From NCBI GenBank assembly GCA_964398195.1, contig CAYNLW010000039.1, forward strand, positions 1 through 9,720: a DNA stretch of 9,720 nt, given 5' to 3'. The notes under the pieces were generated by a model that was not told the origin of the DNA, searched no databases, and saw only the letters and a list, made by a program, of their open reading frames with translations. Positions within the stretch are counted from its first letter, which is position 1; every line of letters starts with the position of its first letter. The position numbers and the translations under genes were made by a program. Below are positions 1 through 6,501 of the stretch, piece by piece. The DNA is from RFPI01 sp964398195. GTDB lineage: Bacteria > Pseudomonadota > Gammaproteobacteria > Burkholderiales > Methylophilaceae.

Positions 1-836
1 CCCAACCATTCGCGCATACTCATCACCTCGTCGGTCAGTATGGAAGAAGCCAGCGCAGCCACCACCAATTCAAACATAAACAACACCGTGGCTTGTGTGG
101 CAGGCAAATGGGTGACGCCGTATTGCACCAGCAAAGTGGCCAGCATCAACATCATGGTGACCAACAGCAGCAAGCCCCAATCGTGCACATTAAGTTGTTG
201 CGGTAGGGCAAATGGCATGGACAAAAACGGCACAAAGGCCAGCGACACCAGCACCACCCCTAGCCAGACCGCCATGGTTTTGGCGGGAACGGAGAGTTGT
301 TGCGAATGGCGCGTCATCACATTAGAAACGGCAAACCCTAAGCCAGACGACAAGCCCAACCACTCGGCTTGATTATGCGGCAAAGGCCAATCACCCGGCT
401 GCCATAGCATTAGGGCGGCGCCTAATAATGAAATGGCGATCACGGTATAACGCTGTGCATTGATGCGTTCATGCAGGAAGAATTTGGCTAGAATCAGCGT
501 CCATAGCGGCGACAGATAGAACAGCAACATCACCCGCATAACTTGCCCATCAATAATCGCCAACACATAGCTTAAATTGGTCCAGCCCACTGCCAAGCCT
601 ATTAGGTAAAAATTAATCGGCTGTCGCCACCATTGCCCATGGCGTTGCTTATAAAATAACAAAATGCCGAATAGCACTGACAGGCTATAGGTATACACGC
701 TGGCCACTGTGCCGGAAATACCGGCTTGTTCTAGTAAGCGATAGGGAAACCACACCGTGCCCCAGCAAAAGGCACCGAACAATAATCCGGCGCGGGCAAT
801 GCCTTGGTGGGCGGTATTCAGATGGCGGATAGGCAA
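1..836 (-). CDS. EamA-family (DMT) transporter, 3' end cut by window edge
   Basis: Inner-membrane transporter of the drug/metabolite transporter superfamily, EamA type; the substrate cannot be told from sequence. The visible 278 residues contain about nine hydrophobic segments (near 17-35, 43-62, 78-97, 101-119, 130-147, 157-175, 188-207, 219-239 and 249-268), arranged as two EamA repeats. The first repeat ends with the family-like pattern YLSPLWTLILAKFFLHERI (109-127). The second has FELVVAALASSILTDE (255-270), so only about the last helix is missing beyond position 1. The start is a TTG at 836: the frame is open upstream to a stop at 897-899 without another usable start, and a GAGGAG Shine-Dalgarno (843-848) sits 6 nt before the TTG. 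The gene diverges from dapC. The family call is firm; the function is not known. Confidence 0.88.
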   Translation of the reverse strand, partial: MPIRHLNTAHQGIARAGLLFGAFCWGTVWFPYRLLEQAGISGTVASVYTYSLSVLFGILLFYKQRHGQWWRQPINFYLIGLAVGWTNLSYVLAIIDGQVMRVMLLFYLSPLWTLILAKFFLHERINAQRYTVIAISLLGAALMLWQPGDWPLPHNQAEWLGLSSGLGFAVSNVMTRHSQQLSVPAKTMAVWLGVVLVSLAFVPFLSMPFALPQQLNVHDWGLLLLVTMMLMLATLLVQYGVTHLPATQATVLFMFELVVAALASSILTDEVMSMREWL

Positions 837-842
837 AACAAA

Positions 843-848
843 CTCCTC
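843..848 (-). promoter_or_regulatory. Shine-Dalgarno that fixes a TTG start
   Basis: GAGGAG on the minus strand lies 6 nt before the TTG at 836. No ATG or GTG follows early in the frame at a similar distance, so this site decides the start of the EamA transporter. Confidence 0.75.
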
Positions 849-851
849 GAG

Positions 852-879
852 ATAATGCTGGTATTGGCTGAAGTGTAAA
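852..879 (-). promoter_or_regulatory. Possible promoter for the EamA transporter
   Basis: On the minus strand TTTACA (874-879, 5 of 6 to the -35 consensus) is followed after 16 bp by CATTAT (852-857, 4 of 6 to the -10). Transcription would begin near 845, inside the Shine-Dalgarno, which counts against it. The call is tentative. Confidence 0.25.
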
Positions 880-901
880 ACGAAAACAGCGCTATTTTAG
901 T
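880..901. repeat. Near-palindrome in the dapC/transporter divergent gap
   Basis: AAAACAGCGCTATTTT (883-898) is palindromic in 7 of 8 pairs around AGCGCT, with two more pairs at 881/900 and 880/901. It lies directly upstream of the dapC -10 box, where a -35 would be, and could bind a regulator of either gene. No family can be named. Confidence 0.4.
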
Positions 902-906
902 ATAAT
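901..906 (+). promoter_or_regulatory. -10 box of dapC, 6 bp before the ATG
   Basis: A perfect TATAAT is followed by GGCGCC and then the ATG at 913. A transcript starting 7 bp after the box would begin at or next to the A of the start codon. I see no good -35 at 16-18 bp. The GC-only stretch between the box and the expected start resembles the discriminator of stringently controlled promoters, but that is inference. Confidence 0.55.
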
Positions 907-912
907 GGCGCC

Positions 913-2106
913 ATGAACCCACTATTAAGCCAGTTACAACCCTATCCTTTTCAGCGCTTACGCGATTTATTTGCCGGCATTACCCCCAATGCGCAATATC
1001 GCCCGATTAATCTTTCCATAGGCGAACCCAAACACGCTACGCCAGCGCTCATCCAACAAGCGGTCAGCCAGCATTTAGGCGGCTTGGCTAGCTATCCCAC
1101 CACACAAGGCAGTTTGGCTTTGCGGGAAGCGATACAAGCTTGGTTGCTGCGCCGCTATCAATTAGCGGCGATTAACCCCGATACGCAAATTCTGCCAGTG
1201 AATGGCAGCCGTGAAGCACTGTTTGCCTTTGCCCAAGCGGTGATTAACCGCGAGGCTAAAGCGCAACAACCTATCGTCATCAGCCCCAATCCGTTTTATC
1301 AGATTTATGAGGGCGCAGCCTTGCTGGCCGGTGCTGAGCCTTATTATCTAAATACCGACGCCAATAATGACTTTCTGATGGACTTGGCTAGTGTGCCAGA
1401 GGCGATTTGGCAGCGCACTCAACTGGTGTATGTGTGCACCCCAGGCAACCCCACCGGCAAGGTGATGCCATTGTCGCAGTGGCAACAATTATTTGATCTT
1501 AGCGATCGCTATGGCTTTGTGATTGCTGCTGATGAGTGTTATTCGGAAATCTACTTCGATGAGCAACAGCCGCCTTTGGGCGCTTTGCAAGCGGCGCAGC
1601 AATTAGGCCGTGATTATCGTCGCTTGGTCATGTTTAGCTCGCTGTCCAAGCGTTCCAATGTGCCCGGTATGCGCTCTGGCTTTGTCGCTGGCGACGCCGA
1701 GATTATTCAGAAATTTATGCTGTATCGCACCTATCATGGTTGCGCCATGAGCCCCACCATACAAGCCGCCAGCGCGGTGGCATGGGCAGATGAAGCGCAT
1801 GTATTGGAGAATCGCGCTTTATATCGCAGCAAATTTGCCCAAGTGTTGCCGCTATTACAGTCGGTACTAGACGTGCAAGCGCCCGATGCCGCGTTTTATT
1901 GTTGGGCGAAAAGTGCCATCAGCGATACCGAATTAGCCACCCAGCTATATCGCGAGCTGAATATCACCGTGTTACCGGGGAGCTTCTTGGCGCGCCCCGC
2001 GCATGGGCAAAACCCCGGTGCACACTATATTCGTATGGCTTTAGTGGCTAGCCTAGAAGAATGTGTAGAAGCGGCGCAGCGCATGCAGCAGTGGCTGAGC
2101 CGTTAA
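913..2106 (+). CDS. dapC: N-succinyldiaminopimelate aminotransferase DapC
   Basis: PLP enzyme of aminotransferase class I/II, cytosolic. It transfers the amino group of glutamate to N-succinyl-2-amino-6-oxopimelate, giving N-succinyl-LL-2,6-diaminopimelate for lysine and peptidoglycan. The 397-residue length and the opening MNPLLSQLQPYPFQRLRDL fit the proteobacterial DapC group. Visible fold-type I residues are the PLP lysine K246 in SLSKRSNVPGMRSGF, N179 in CTPGNPTG, D207 and Y210 in AADECY, and the carboxylate-binding R374 in YIRMAL. The ATG at 913 matches the conserved N-terminus but has no Shine-Dalgarno; a TATAAT ends 6 bp upstream, so the mRNA may be leaderless. The gene stands alone: no other dap gene is in view. 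Another acyl-amino-acid aminotransferase role is possible but less likely. Confidence 0.92.
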   Translation: MNPLLSQLQPYPFQRLRDLFAGITPNAQYRPINLSIGEPKHATPALIQQAVSQHLGGLASYPTTQGSLALREAIQAWLLRRYQLAAINPDTQILPVNGSREALFAFAQAVINREAKAQQPIVISPNPFYQIYEGAALLAGAEPYYLNTDANNDFLMDLASVPEAIWQRTQLVYVCTPGNPTGKVMPLSQWQQLFDLSDRYGFVIAADECYSEIYFDEQQPPLGALQAAQQLGRDYRRLVMFSSLSKRSNVPGMRSGFVAGDAEIIQKFMLYRTYHGCAMSPTIQAASAVAWADEAHVLENRALYRSKFAQVLPLLQSVLDVQAPDAAFYCWAKSAISDTELATQLYRELNITVLPGSFLARPAHGQNPGAHYIRMALVASLEECVEAAQRMQQWLSR

Positions 2107-2129
2107 GACGATTGATTAACTTGGCGATT

Positions 2130-2166
2130 CAGTTTAGCTATTAATTTTCGCTATTCAGCTGAACTG
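2130..2166 (+). terminator. Weak hairpin between the dapC and miaA ends
   Basis: CAGTTTAGCT (2130-2139) can pair with AGCTGAACTG (2157-2166): ten pairs including one G-U in the plus-strand RNA, with a 17-nt loop. There is no U-run after it, and in the minus-strand RNA the same position is a C-A mismatch. It lies where dapC and miaA converge and overlaps the miaA stop. It may protect or help end the dapC mRNA, but it is not a standard intrinsic terminator. Confidence 0.2.
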
Positions 2167-3113
2167 CCATCCACAGCAATAAAGCGCTGTATCAACTGTA
2201 TCACTTGCTGCGCCATATCCGGCGCCAAACAATCCACCACCTGCGCATCTGCCATGCCACGCAACCAAGTCAGTTGCCGTTTGGCCAGTTGACGGGTGGC
2301 GTAGATGCCACGATTGAGCAATTCCTGCTGATCAAATTCCCCTGCCAAATATTGCAAAGTCTGTCTATAGCCTACACAGCGCATAGACGGCAAAGCCAAG
2401 GATAGCTCGGGATAGCGCTGTTGCAGTTGACGCACTTCGTCTATCAGCCCTTGTTGCAACATCAAGGCAAAGCGTTGCGCAATGCGCTCATGCAGCACAC
2501 TGCGCTGTGAGGGCAATAAGGCAATTTTTAATAAACGATAAGGTAGCGGCGTGGCCGCTTGTTGTTGATGCAACTGGCTGAGGCTTTGCCCGCTGATTTG
2601 ATACACCTCTAAAGCACGCTGTATGCGCTGGGTGTCATTCACTTGCAAACGCGCCGCAGTCACGGGGTCTATCTCTGCTAATTGAGCGTGCATGGCCGGC
2701 CAGCCTATCTCAGCTGCCTGTTGGTCTAGTGCGGCACGCACCGCCGCATCGGCAGGAGGTAATTGGCTTAGCCCCGATTGCAAAGCGTTAAAGTACAGCA
2801 TAGTCCCGCCCGCCAGCACTGGCAGCTTGCCGCGCTGCTGAATCTGCTGCATCAGCTGTAATGCGTCTTGTCTAAATTGCGCGGCGGAATAGCTTTGTAG
2901 CGGGCTAATTAAATCGATCAAATGATGCGGCGCACGGCGCAAAAATTCCGCGTCTGGCTTGGCGGTGCCGATATCCATACCCTGATACACCAAAGCTGAA
3001 TCTACGCTAATTAACTCAATATCTAACTGTTGCAGCAGACTGAGGGTGAGCGCGGTTTTGCCACTGGCCGTGGGCCCCATTAAAAAAACAGCGGGAGGAA
3101 GTGGCGCCGTCAT
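2151..3113 (-). CDS. miaA: tRNA dimethylallyltransferase MiaA
   Basis: Transfers the dimethylallyl group of DMAPP to N6 of A37 in tRNAs that read UNN codons, the first step towards ms2i6A; cytosolic. The 320 residues carry the P-loop GPTASGKT (13-20), the SVDSALVYQGMDIGTAKP motif (36-53) with D38 as the expected general base, GGTMLYF (102-108), DTQRIQRALEVY (160-171), RCVGYRQ (245-251) and the C-terminal TRQLAKRQLTWLRG (273-286). Length and motifs are complete. The ATG lies 3 nt after the mutL stop with no strong Shine-Dalgarno, which suggests translational coupling to mutL, an old pairing in proteobacteria. This is the last gene of the cluster and its end faces dapC across a 44-bp gap. Confidence 0.97.
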   Translation of the reverse strand: MTAPLPPAVFLMGPTASGKTALTLSLLQQLDIELISVDSALVYQGMDIGTAKPDAEFLRRAPHHLIDLISPLQSYSAAQFRQDALQLMQQIQQRGKLPVLAGGTMLYFNALQSGLSQLPPADAAVRAALDQQAAEIGWPAMHAQLAEIDPVTAARLQVNDTQRIQRALEVYQISGQSLSQLHQQQAATPLPYRLLKIALLPSQRSVLHERIAQRFALMLQQGLIDEVRQLQQRYPELSLALPSMRCVGYRQTLQYLAGEFDQQELLNRGIYATRQLAKRQLTWLRGMADAQVVDCLAPDMAQQVIQLIQRFIAVDGSSAE

Positions 3114-3116
3114 AGG

Positions 3117-5045
3117 CTACTGACCACGCATAAATAACTGATCTAAATCACGCATGGTCATTTGGTACCAAGTCGGCCGACCGTGATTGCATTGCCCAGA
3201 GCGTTCAGTATTTTCCATATCGCGCAACAAAGCGTTCATCTCGGCGATAGTCAATAGCCGATTGGCGCGCACCGCTGCGTGGCAAGCCATACTGGCTAGC
3301 ATTTCATTGCGGCGCTCGGTCAATACATTGCTAGCGCCATATTGTCGAATATCGGCAATCACATCGCGCGCCAAGGCCACCACATTGGCGTCTTTTAATA
3401 GACTGGGCACAGCCCTTACAGCCAGCGTGGTGGGCGATAACATGGCGATATCAAAGCCCAATTTGCTTAAGTTTTGCTGCATAGATTTCAGCTCATCTTG
3501 CACCGTGGCGATTTCCAATTTATCCGCCTGAAAGCTCACCGGAATGAGTAATTGCTGGGTGGGGATTTGATTATCCGCCAAGGCATTTTTCAGTTGCTCA
3601 TACATAATCCGCTCATGCGCCGCGTGCATATCCACAATCACCAAGCCGGCTTGGTTTTGCGCCAAGATATACACTCCATGCAATTGCGCGATGGCATAGC
3701 CTAGCGGATGCTCGCCCTGCGGCATGGCTTGCATGGCGCTGGCTTGATGGGTAAATGCCTGATTAGAATTGACTTGATAGGTGCTAGCAGAATCGCTATT
3801 GCCTTGACTGGAATTAGCTTGGCCAGAAAACTCCTGCTTAAGCGGCGCAAACATTTGCGCGTAGTCCTGCAAGGCTTGCTGATCGGCGGCTAAGCTAAAC
3901 GCTTGTTGGCTAAATTGACCATAGCTAGCGCCTTGTCGTGCACCCTGCCCACTACCCTGCCCAGCACCCCATGACGACGCCGCGCCATGGCTAGATGCTT
4001 GCCCTCGCGTCTGCGCCTGACCTTGCGCCTGACCTTGCGCCTGACCTTGTGCTTGTATAGGGCTAGCCAAGGCGCTATGCAGGGCATGAAAAATAAACTG
4101 ATGTACCGCTTGGCTTTGCCTGAAGCGCACTTCGGTTTTGGCTGGGTGCACATTGACATCGACTAATCTGGGATTTAGCTCAACAAATAAAGCATAAGCG
4201 GGATGACGCTCATGGTGCAGCACGTCTTGATAGGCTTGTCTGATAGCGTGATTAATCACCTTATCGCGCACAAAACGGCCATTGACAAACACATATTGGC
4301 TATCTCTAGCGCTACGCGAAAAGGTCGGTTTGGCGCACATACCCGCGATAGACAAGCCAGCCGCTTGTTGTTGCACAGCAAATGCGTGCTCGGCAAATTC
4401 CGCCCCTAGCACATCTTGAATACGCTTAGCCAAATCGCCAGCGGCATAACGCGCCACCACTTTGCCATTGTGTTGCAAGGTAAAGGTGATATCAGGGCGC
4501 GATAAAGCGATGCGTCTAAACACCTCCTCGCAATGGGCAAATTCGGTGGCTTCGGTTTTTAAAAATTTGCGTCTAGCGGGGGTATTAAAATACAGATCAT
4601 TTACTTCGACTATGCTGCCCACATCCAACGCAGCCGGTTGGATTTGTTCAGCATCGTCCGCTTCGGCGCTGATTTTCCAGGCGTGATTGAAACTGGCTTT
4701 GCGACTGGTCAGCGATAGCCGCGATACAGAGGCAATACTGGCCAAAGCCTCGCCACGAAAGCCTAAACTGGCCACCGCTTCTAGGTCATCTAAATTGGCA
4801 ATTTTGCTGGTAGCGTGGCGGGTTAAAGCCAAGGCCAAATCTTCTTTGTCTATGCCATGACCATCATCAATCACGCGAATTTGCTTGATGCCGCCTTGTA
4901 ATAACTGCACTTGAATATGCTGGCTTTGTGCGTCTAGGCTGTTTTCTAATAATTCTTTTAATGCCGAGGCCGGCCGTTCAACCACTTCACCAGCGGCGAT
5001 TTGGCTAATTAATTGGTCGGGTAATAGATGAATCACGGCGCTCAT
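3117..5045 (-). CDS. mutL: DNA mismatch repair protein MutL, endonuclease type
   Basis: Dimeric GHKL ATPase that links MutS mismatch recognition to strand cutting and removal. The 642 residues contain the N-terminal ATPase motifs IAAGEVVERPASALKELLENSLDA in its expected place (first 50 residues), DDGHGI, RHATSKI and GFRGEALASIASV. A Q/A/G/S-rich linker follows (about 325-450), then a C-terminal dimerisation domain. That domain has DMHAAHERIMYE (472-483), which fits the metal-binding D-x-H-A-x2-E-x4-E endonuclease motif, plus ACHAAVRA (about 587-594) and CNHGRP (619-624). The E. coli protein lacks this motif and depends on MutH. The frame is open to a TTG at 5075, but I chose the ATG at 5045: the family begins just before ..LLPDQLISQIAAGEVV, and AGGGAG precedes it. 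A 12-bp repeat expands the linker. miaA follows after 3 nt. Confidence 0.96.
   Translation of the reverse strand: MSAVIHLLPDQLISQIAAGEVVERPASALKELLENSLDAQSQHIQVQLLQGGIKQIRVIDDGHGIDKEDLALALTRHATSKIANLDDLEAVASLGFRGEALASIASVSRLSLTSRKASFNHAWKISAEADDAEQIQPAALDVGSIVEVNDLYFNTPARRKFLKTEATEFAHCEEVFRRIALSRPDITFTLQHNGKVVARYAAGDLAKRIQDVLGAEFAEHAFAVQQQAAGLSIAGMCAKPTFSRSARDSQYVFVNGRFVRDKVINHAIRQAYQDVLHHERHPAYALFVELNPRLVDVNVHPAKTEVRFRQSQAVHQFIFHALHSALASPIQAQGQAQGQAQGQAQTRGQASSHGAASSWGAGQGSGQGARQGASYGQFSQQAFSLAADQQALQDYAQMFAPLKQEFSGQANSSQGNSDSASTYQVNSNQAFTHQASAMQAMPQGEHPLGYAIAQLHGVYILAQNQAGLVIVDMHAAHERIMYEQLKNALADNQIPTQQLLIPVSFQADKLEIATVQDELKSMQQNLSKLGFDIAMLSPTTLAVRAVPSLLKDANVVALARDVIADIRQYGASNVLTERRNEMLASMACHAAVRANRLLTIAEMNALLRDMENTERSGQCNHGRPTWYQMTMRDLDQLFMRGQ
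4012..4047. repeat. 12-bp tandem repeat in the mutL linker
   Basis: Three exact copies of TGCGCCTGACCT (plus strand; 4012-4023, 4024-4035, 4036-4047) and a decayed fourth unit at 4048-4059. On the coding strand they give repeated Q-A-Q-G within the low-complexity linker. Each unit is four codons, so gain or loss keeps the frame. Confidence 0.9.
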
Positions 5046-5057
5046 GCTGAATAATTT

Positions 5058-5063
5058 CTCCCT
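5058..5063 (-). promoter_or_regulatory. Shine-Dalgarno of mutL
   Basis: AGGGAG on the minus strand, 12 nt before the ATG at 5045. The spacing is a little long, but no better site exists, and it lies downstream of the alternative TTG at 5075, so it argues for the ATG. Confidence 0.6.
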
Positions 5064-5071
5064 GTATTTTC

Positions 5072-5111
5072 TCAATGGACTATCAATGGCAGCTTAATGG
5101 CGACTCAATAG
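5072..5111. repeat. Four short direct repeats with an 11-bp period upstream of mutL
   Basis: On the plus strand TCAATGG (5072-5078), TCAATGG (5083-5089), TTAATGG (5094-5100) and TCAATAG (5105-5111) recur exactly every 11 bp. They fill most of the 70-bp gap between the nuclease stop (5116) and the mutL ATG (5045). No protein is encoded here on either strand that I can support. The spacing of one helical turn would suit a protein binding one face of the DNA, or an RNA-binding site in the mutL leader; both are inference. Confidence 0.7.
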
Positions 5112-5115
5112 CATC

Positions 5116-6501
5116 TTAGTGACAGTCAAATTGCTGCAAGTCTATATGTTGCAAATAATCTGGCACATAAGTTTGCCAATGCAAAGTTTCTTGTATATGC
5201 CAGCGCATGGCATCTGAGGCCACCGGTTCGCCGTGATTGATAAAAGTCACACGCGGCGGTTGGCTAAACTGGCCTAGCCAATGCAATACTTCTTGGTAAT
5301 CGGCATGTGCCGACAGGCTGGTTAAGCCCTCGATGCGAGCGCGTATGGGAATATATTCACCGTGGATTTTCACCTCGCTGACCCCTGCCAACATATTGGC
5401 GCCACGCGTGCCTTCCGCTTGATAGCCGGCAAATAAAATGGTGTTGCGCGGATCACCGGCCATGGCTTTGATATGGTGCACCACGCGCCCGCCAGAAGCC
5501 ATGCCGCTGGCGGCTAATAGAATAATGGGGTGATGGATGGCATTCAGCGCTTTGGAATCTTCTACCGAATTGACCATTGTGACCTGCGAGAATATCGCCT
5601 GACATTGCTGGGCAGCCAAGCGATACTCGCTGCAATGCTTTTGATAAATCTCTGTGGCATCAACCGCCATCGGGCTATTCAGATACATGGGAATATTAGG
5701 AATCATGCCGCGCTGACGCAATTCATGCAGATAAAACATCATCTCCTGCGCACGCCCCACGGCAAATACCGGAATCAATAAAATACCGCCACGTTGATAG
5801 GTGTCATTGACATATTGCGCCAAGCCTTGCAGGGTATTTTCATGGTCGTGCAAGCGGTCGCCGTAAGTCGATTCCAGCACCAAAAAATCGCTGGCAGGAG
5901 GAATTTCTGGCGCCTGCATAATCGGGTCATGTGGCCTGCCCAAGTCACCTGAAAATACAATAGACTGCGTGCCGTTATCCAAGCGTATGCTGGCCGAACC
6001 TAGGATATGCCCATTGCGATAAAAGCTGGCGCTTAAGCCATCGCCCAAATCCAAGGCTTGATGATAATCCACCGCCACCATCTGGCTAAGTGCGCGTTGC
6101 GCGTCTTGCTGGGTATATAGCGGCAGCGCCGGATGATGTTTAGAAAAGCCTTTTTGATTAGCGTAGCGCGCCTCTTCTTCTTGCAGATGGGCGGCATCGG
6201 GCAACAGAATTTGGCATAAATCTAAACTGCCTTGGCTGCAATAAATAGGTCCGCTAAAGCCATTACGCATCAACAAGGGCAAATAGCCGCTGTGGTCGAT
6301 ATGCGCATGGGTCAGCAGCACCGCGTCTATGCTGACAGGATCAACCGGCAACTCAGCCCAATTCTTTAGCCGCAATTGCTTGAGCCCTTGGAATAAACCG
6401 CAATCCACCAGCACACGGCGCGAGCCGGATTGCAGCAGAGTTTTAGAACCAGTGACGCTGCCTACGCCGCCTAAAAATGTCAACTGCATAGACTTGCTCA
6501 T
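5116..6501 (-). CDS. Beta-CASP metallo-beta-lactamase fold ribonuclease
   Basis: Two-zinc hydrolase of the beta-CASP group (CPSF73/Ysh1-like, as in Thermus TTHA0252), probably an RNA-cutting or RNA-trimming enzyme in the cytosol. The 461 residues show the metal motif HAHIDH (65-70), H165 in NGHILGSA, D186 in FSGDLGR, beta-CASP motif A E210 in LVLESTYGDR, motif B H399 in SLSAHADYQ and motif C H423 in INHGEPVASDAMR. All catalytic ligands are therefore present, and the RMMBL C-terminal part is intact. I see no added RNA-binding domain. The ATG overlaps the amiC stop in ATGA, with AGGAG (6507-6511) 5 nt upstream; a second Met at residue 5 is a less likely start. The gene sits between amiC and mutL in one transcription direction. 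Its RNA target is not known. Confidence 0.92.
   Translation of the reverse strand: MSKSMQLTFLGGVGSVTGSKTLLQSGSRRVLVDCGLFQGLKQLRLKNWAELPVDPVSIDAVLLTHAHIDHSGYLPLLMRNGFSGPIYCSQGSLDLCQILLPDAAHLQEEEARYANQKGFSKHHPALPLYTQQDAQRALSQMVAVDYHQALDLGDGLSASFYRNGHILGSASIRLDNGTQSIVFSGDLGRPHDPIMQAPEIPPASDFLVLESTYGDRLHDHENTLQGLAQYVNDTYQRGGILLIPVFAVGRAQEMMFYLHELRQRGMIPNIPMYLNSPMAVDATEIYQKHCSEYRLAAQQCQAIFSQVTMVNSVEDSKALNAIHHPIILLAASGMASGGRVVHHIKAMAGDPRNTILFAGYQAEGTRGANMLAGVSEVKIHGEYIPIRARIEGLTSLSAHADYQEVLHWLGQFSQPPRVTFINHGEPVASDAMRWHIQETLHWQTYVPDYLQHIDLQQFDCH

Noticed and set aside
40..372. 110-residue plus-strand frame
   Set aside because: It is antisense to the EamA transporter, whose hydrophobic repeats explain the stretch.
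1087..4068. Seven GCTAGC sites, more than the two or three expected in the window
   Set aside because: Most encode Ala-Ser or Leu-Ala pairs in genes, and the count is too small to mean more than that CTAG is not avoided here.
3890..4159. 89-residue minus-strand frame with repeated K-V-R-R
   Set aside because: It is the 12-bp mutL linker repeat read in another frame.
5046..5075. Ten-residue longer mutL from a TTG start
   Set aside because: The Shine-Dalgarno lies downstream of this TTG, and the MutL family begins just before the IAAGEVV motif.
5046..5115. Sigma-70 promoter for mutL (TTGAGT, 18 bp, GATAGT)
   Set aside because: Both boxes match only 4 of 6 and fall within the repeat units, so I could not separate them from chance.
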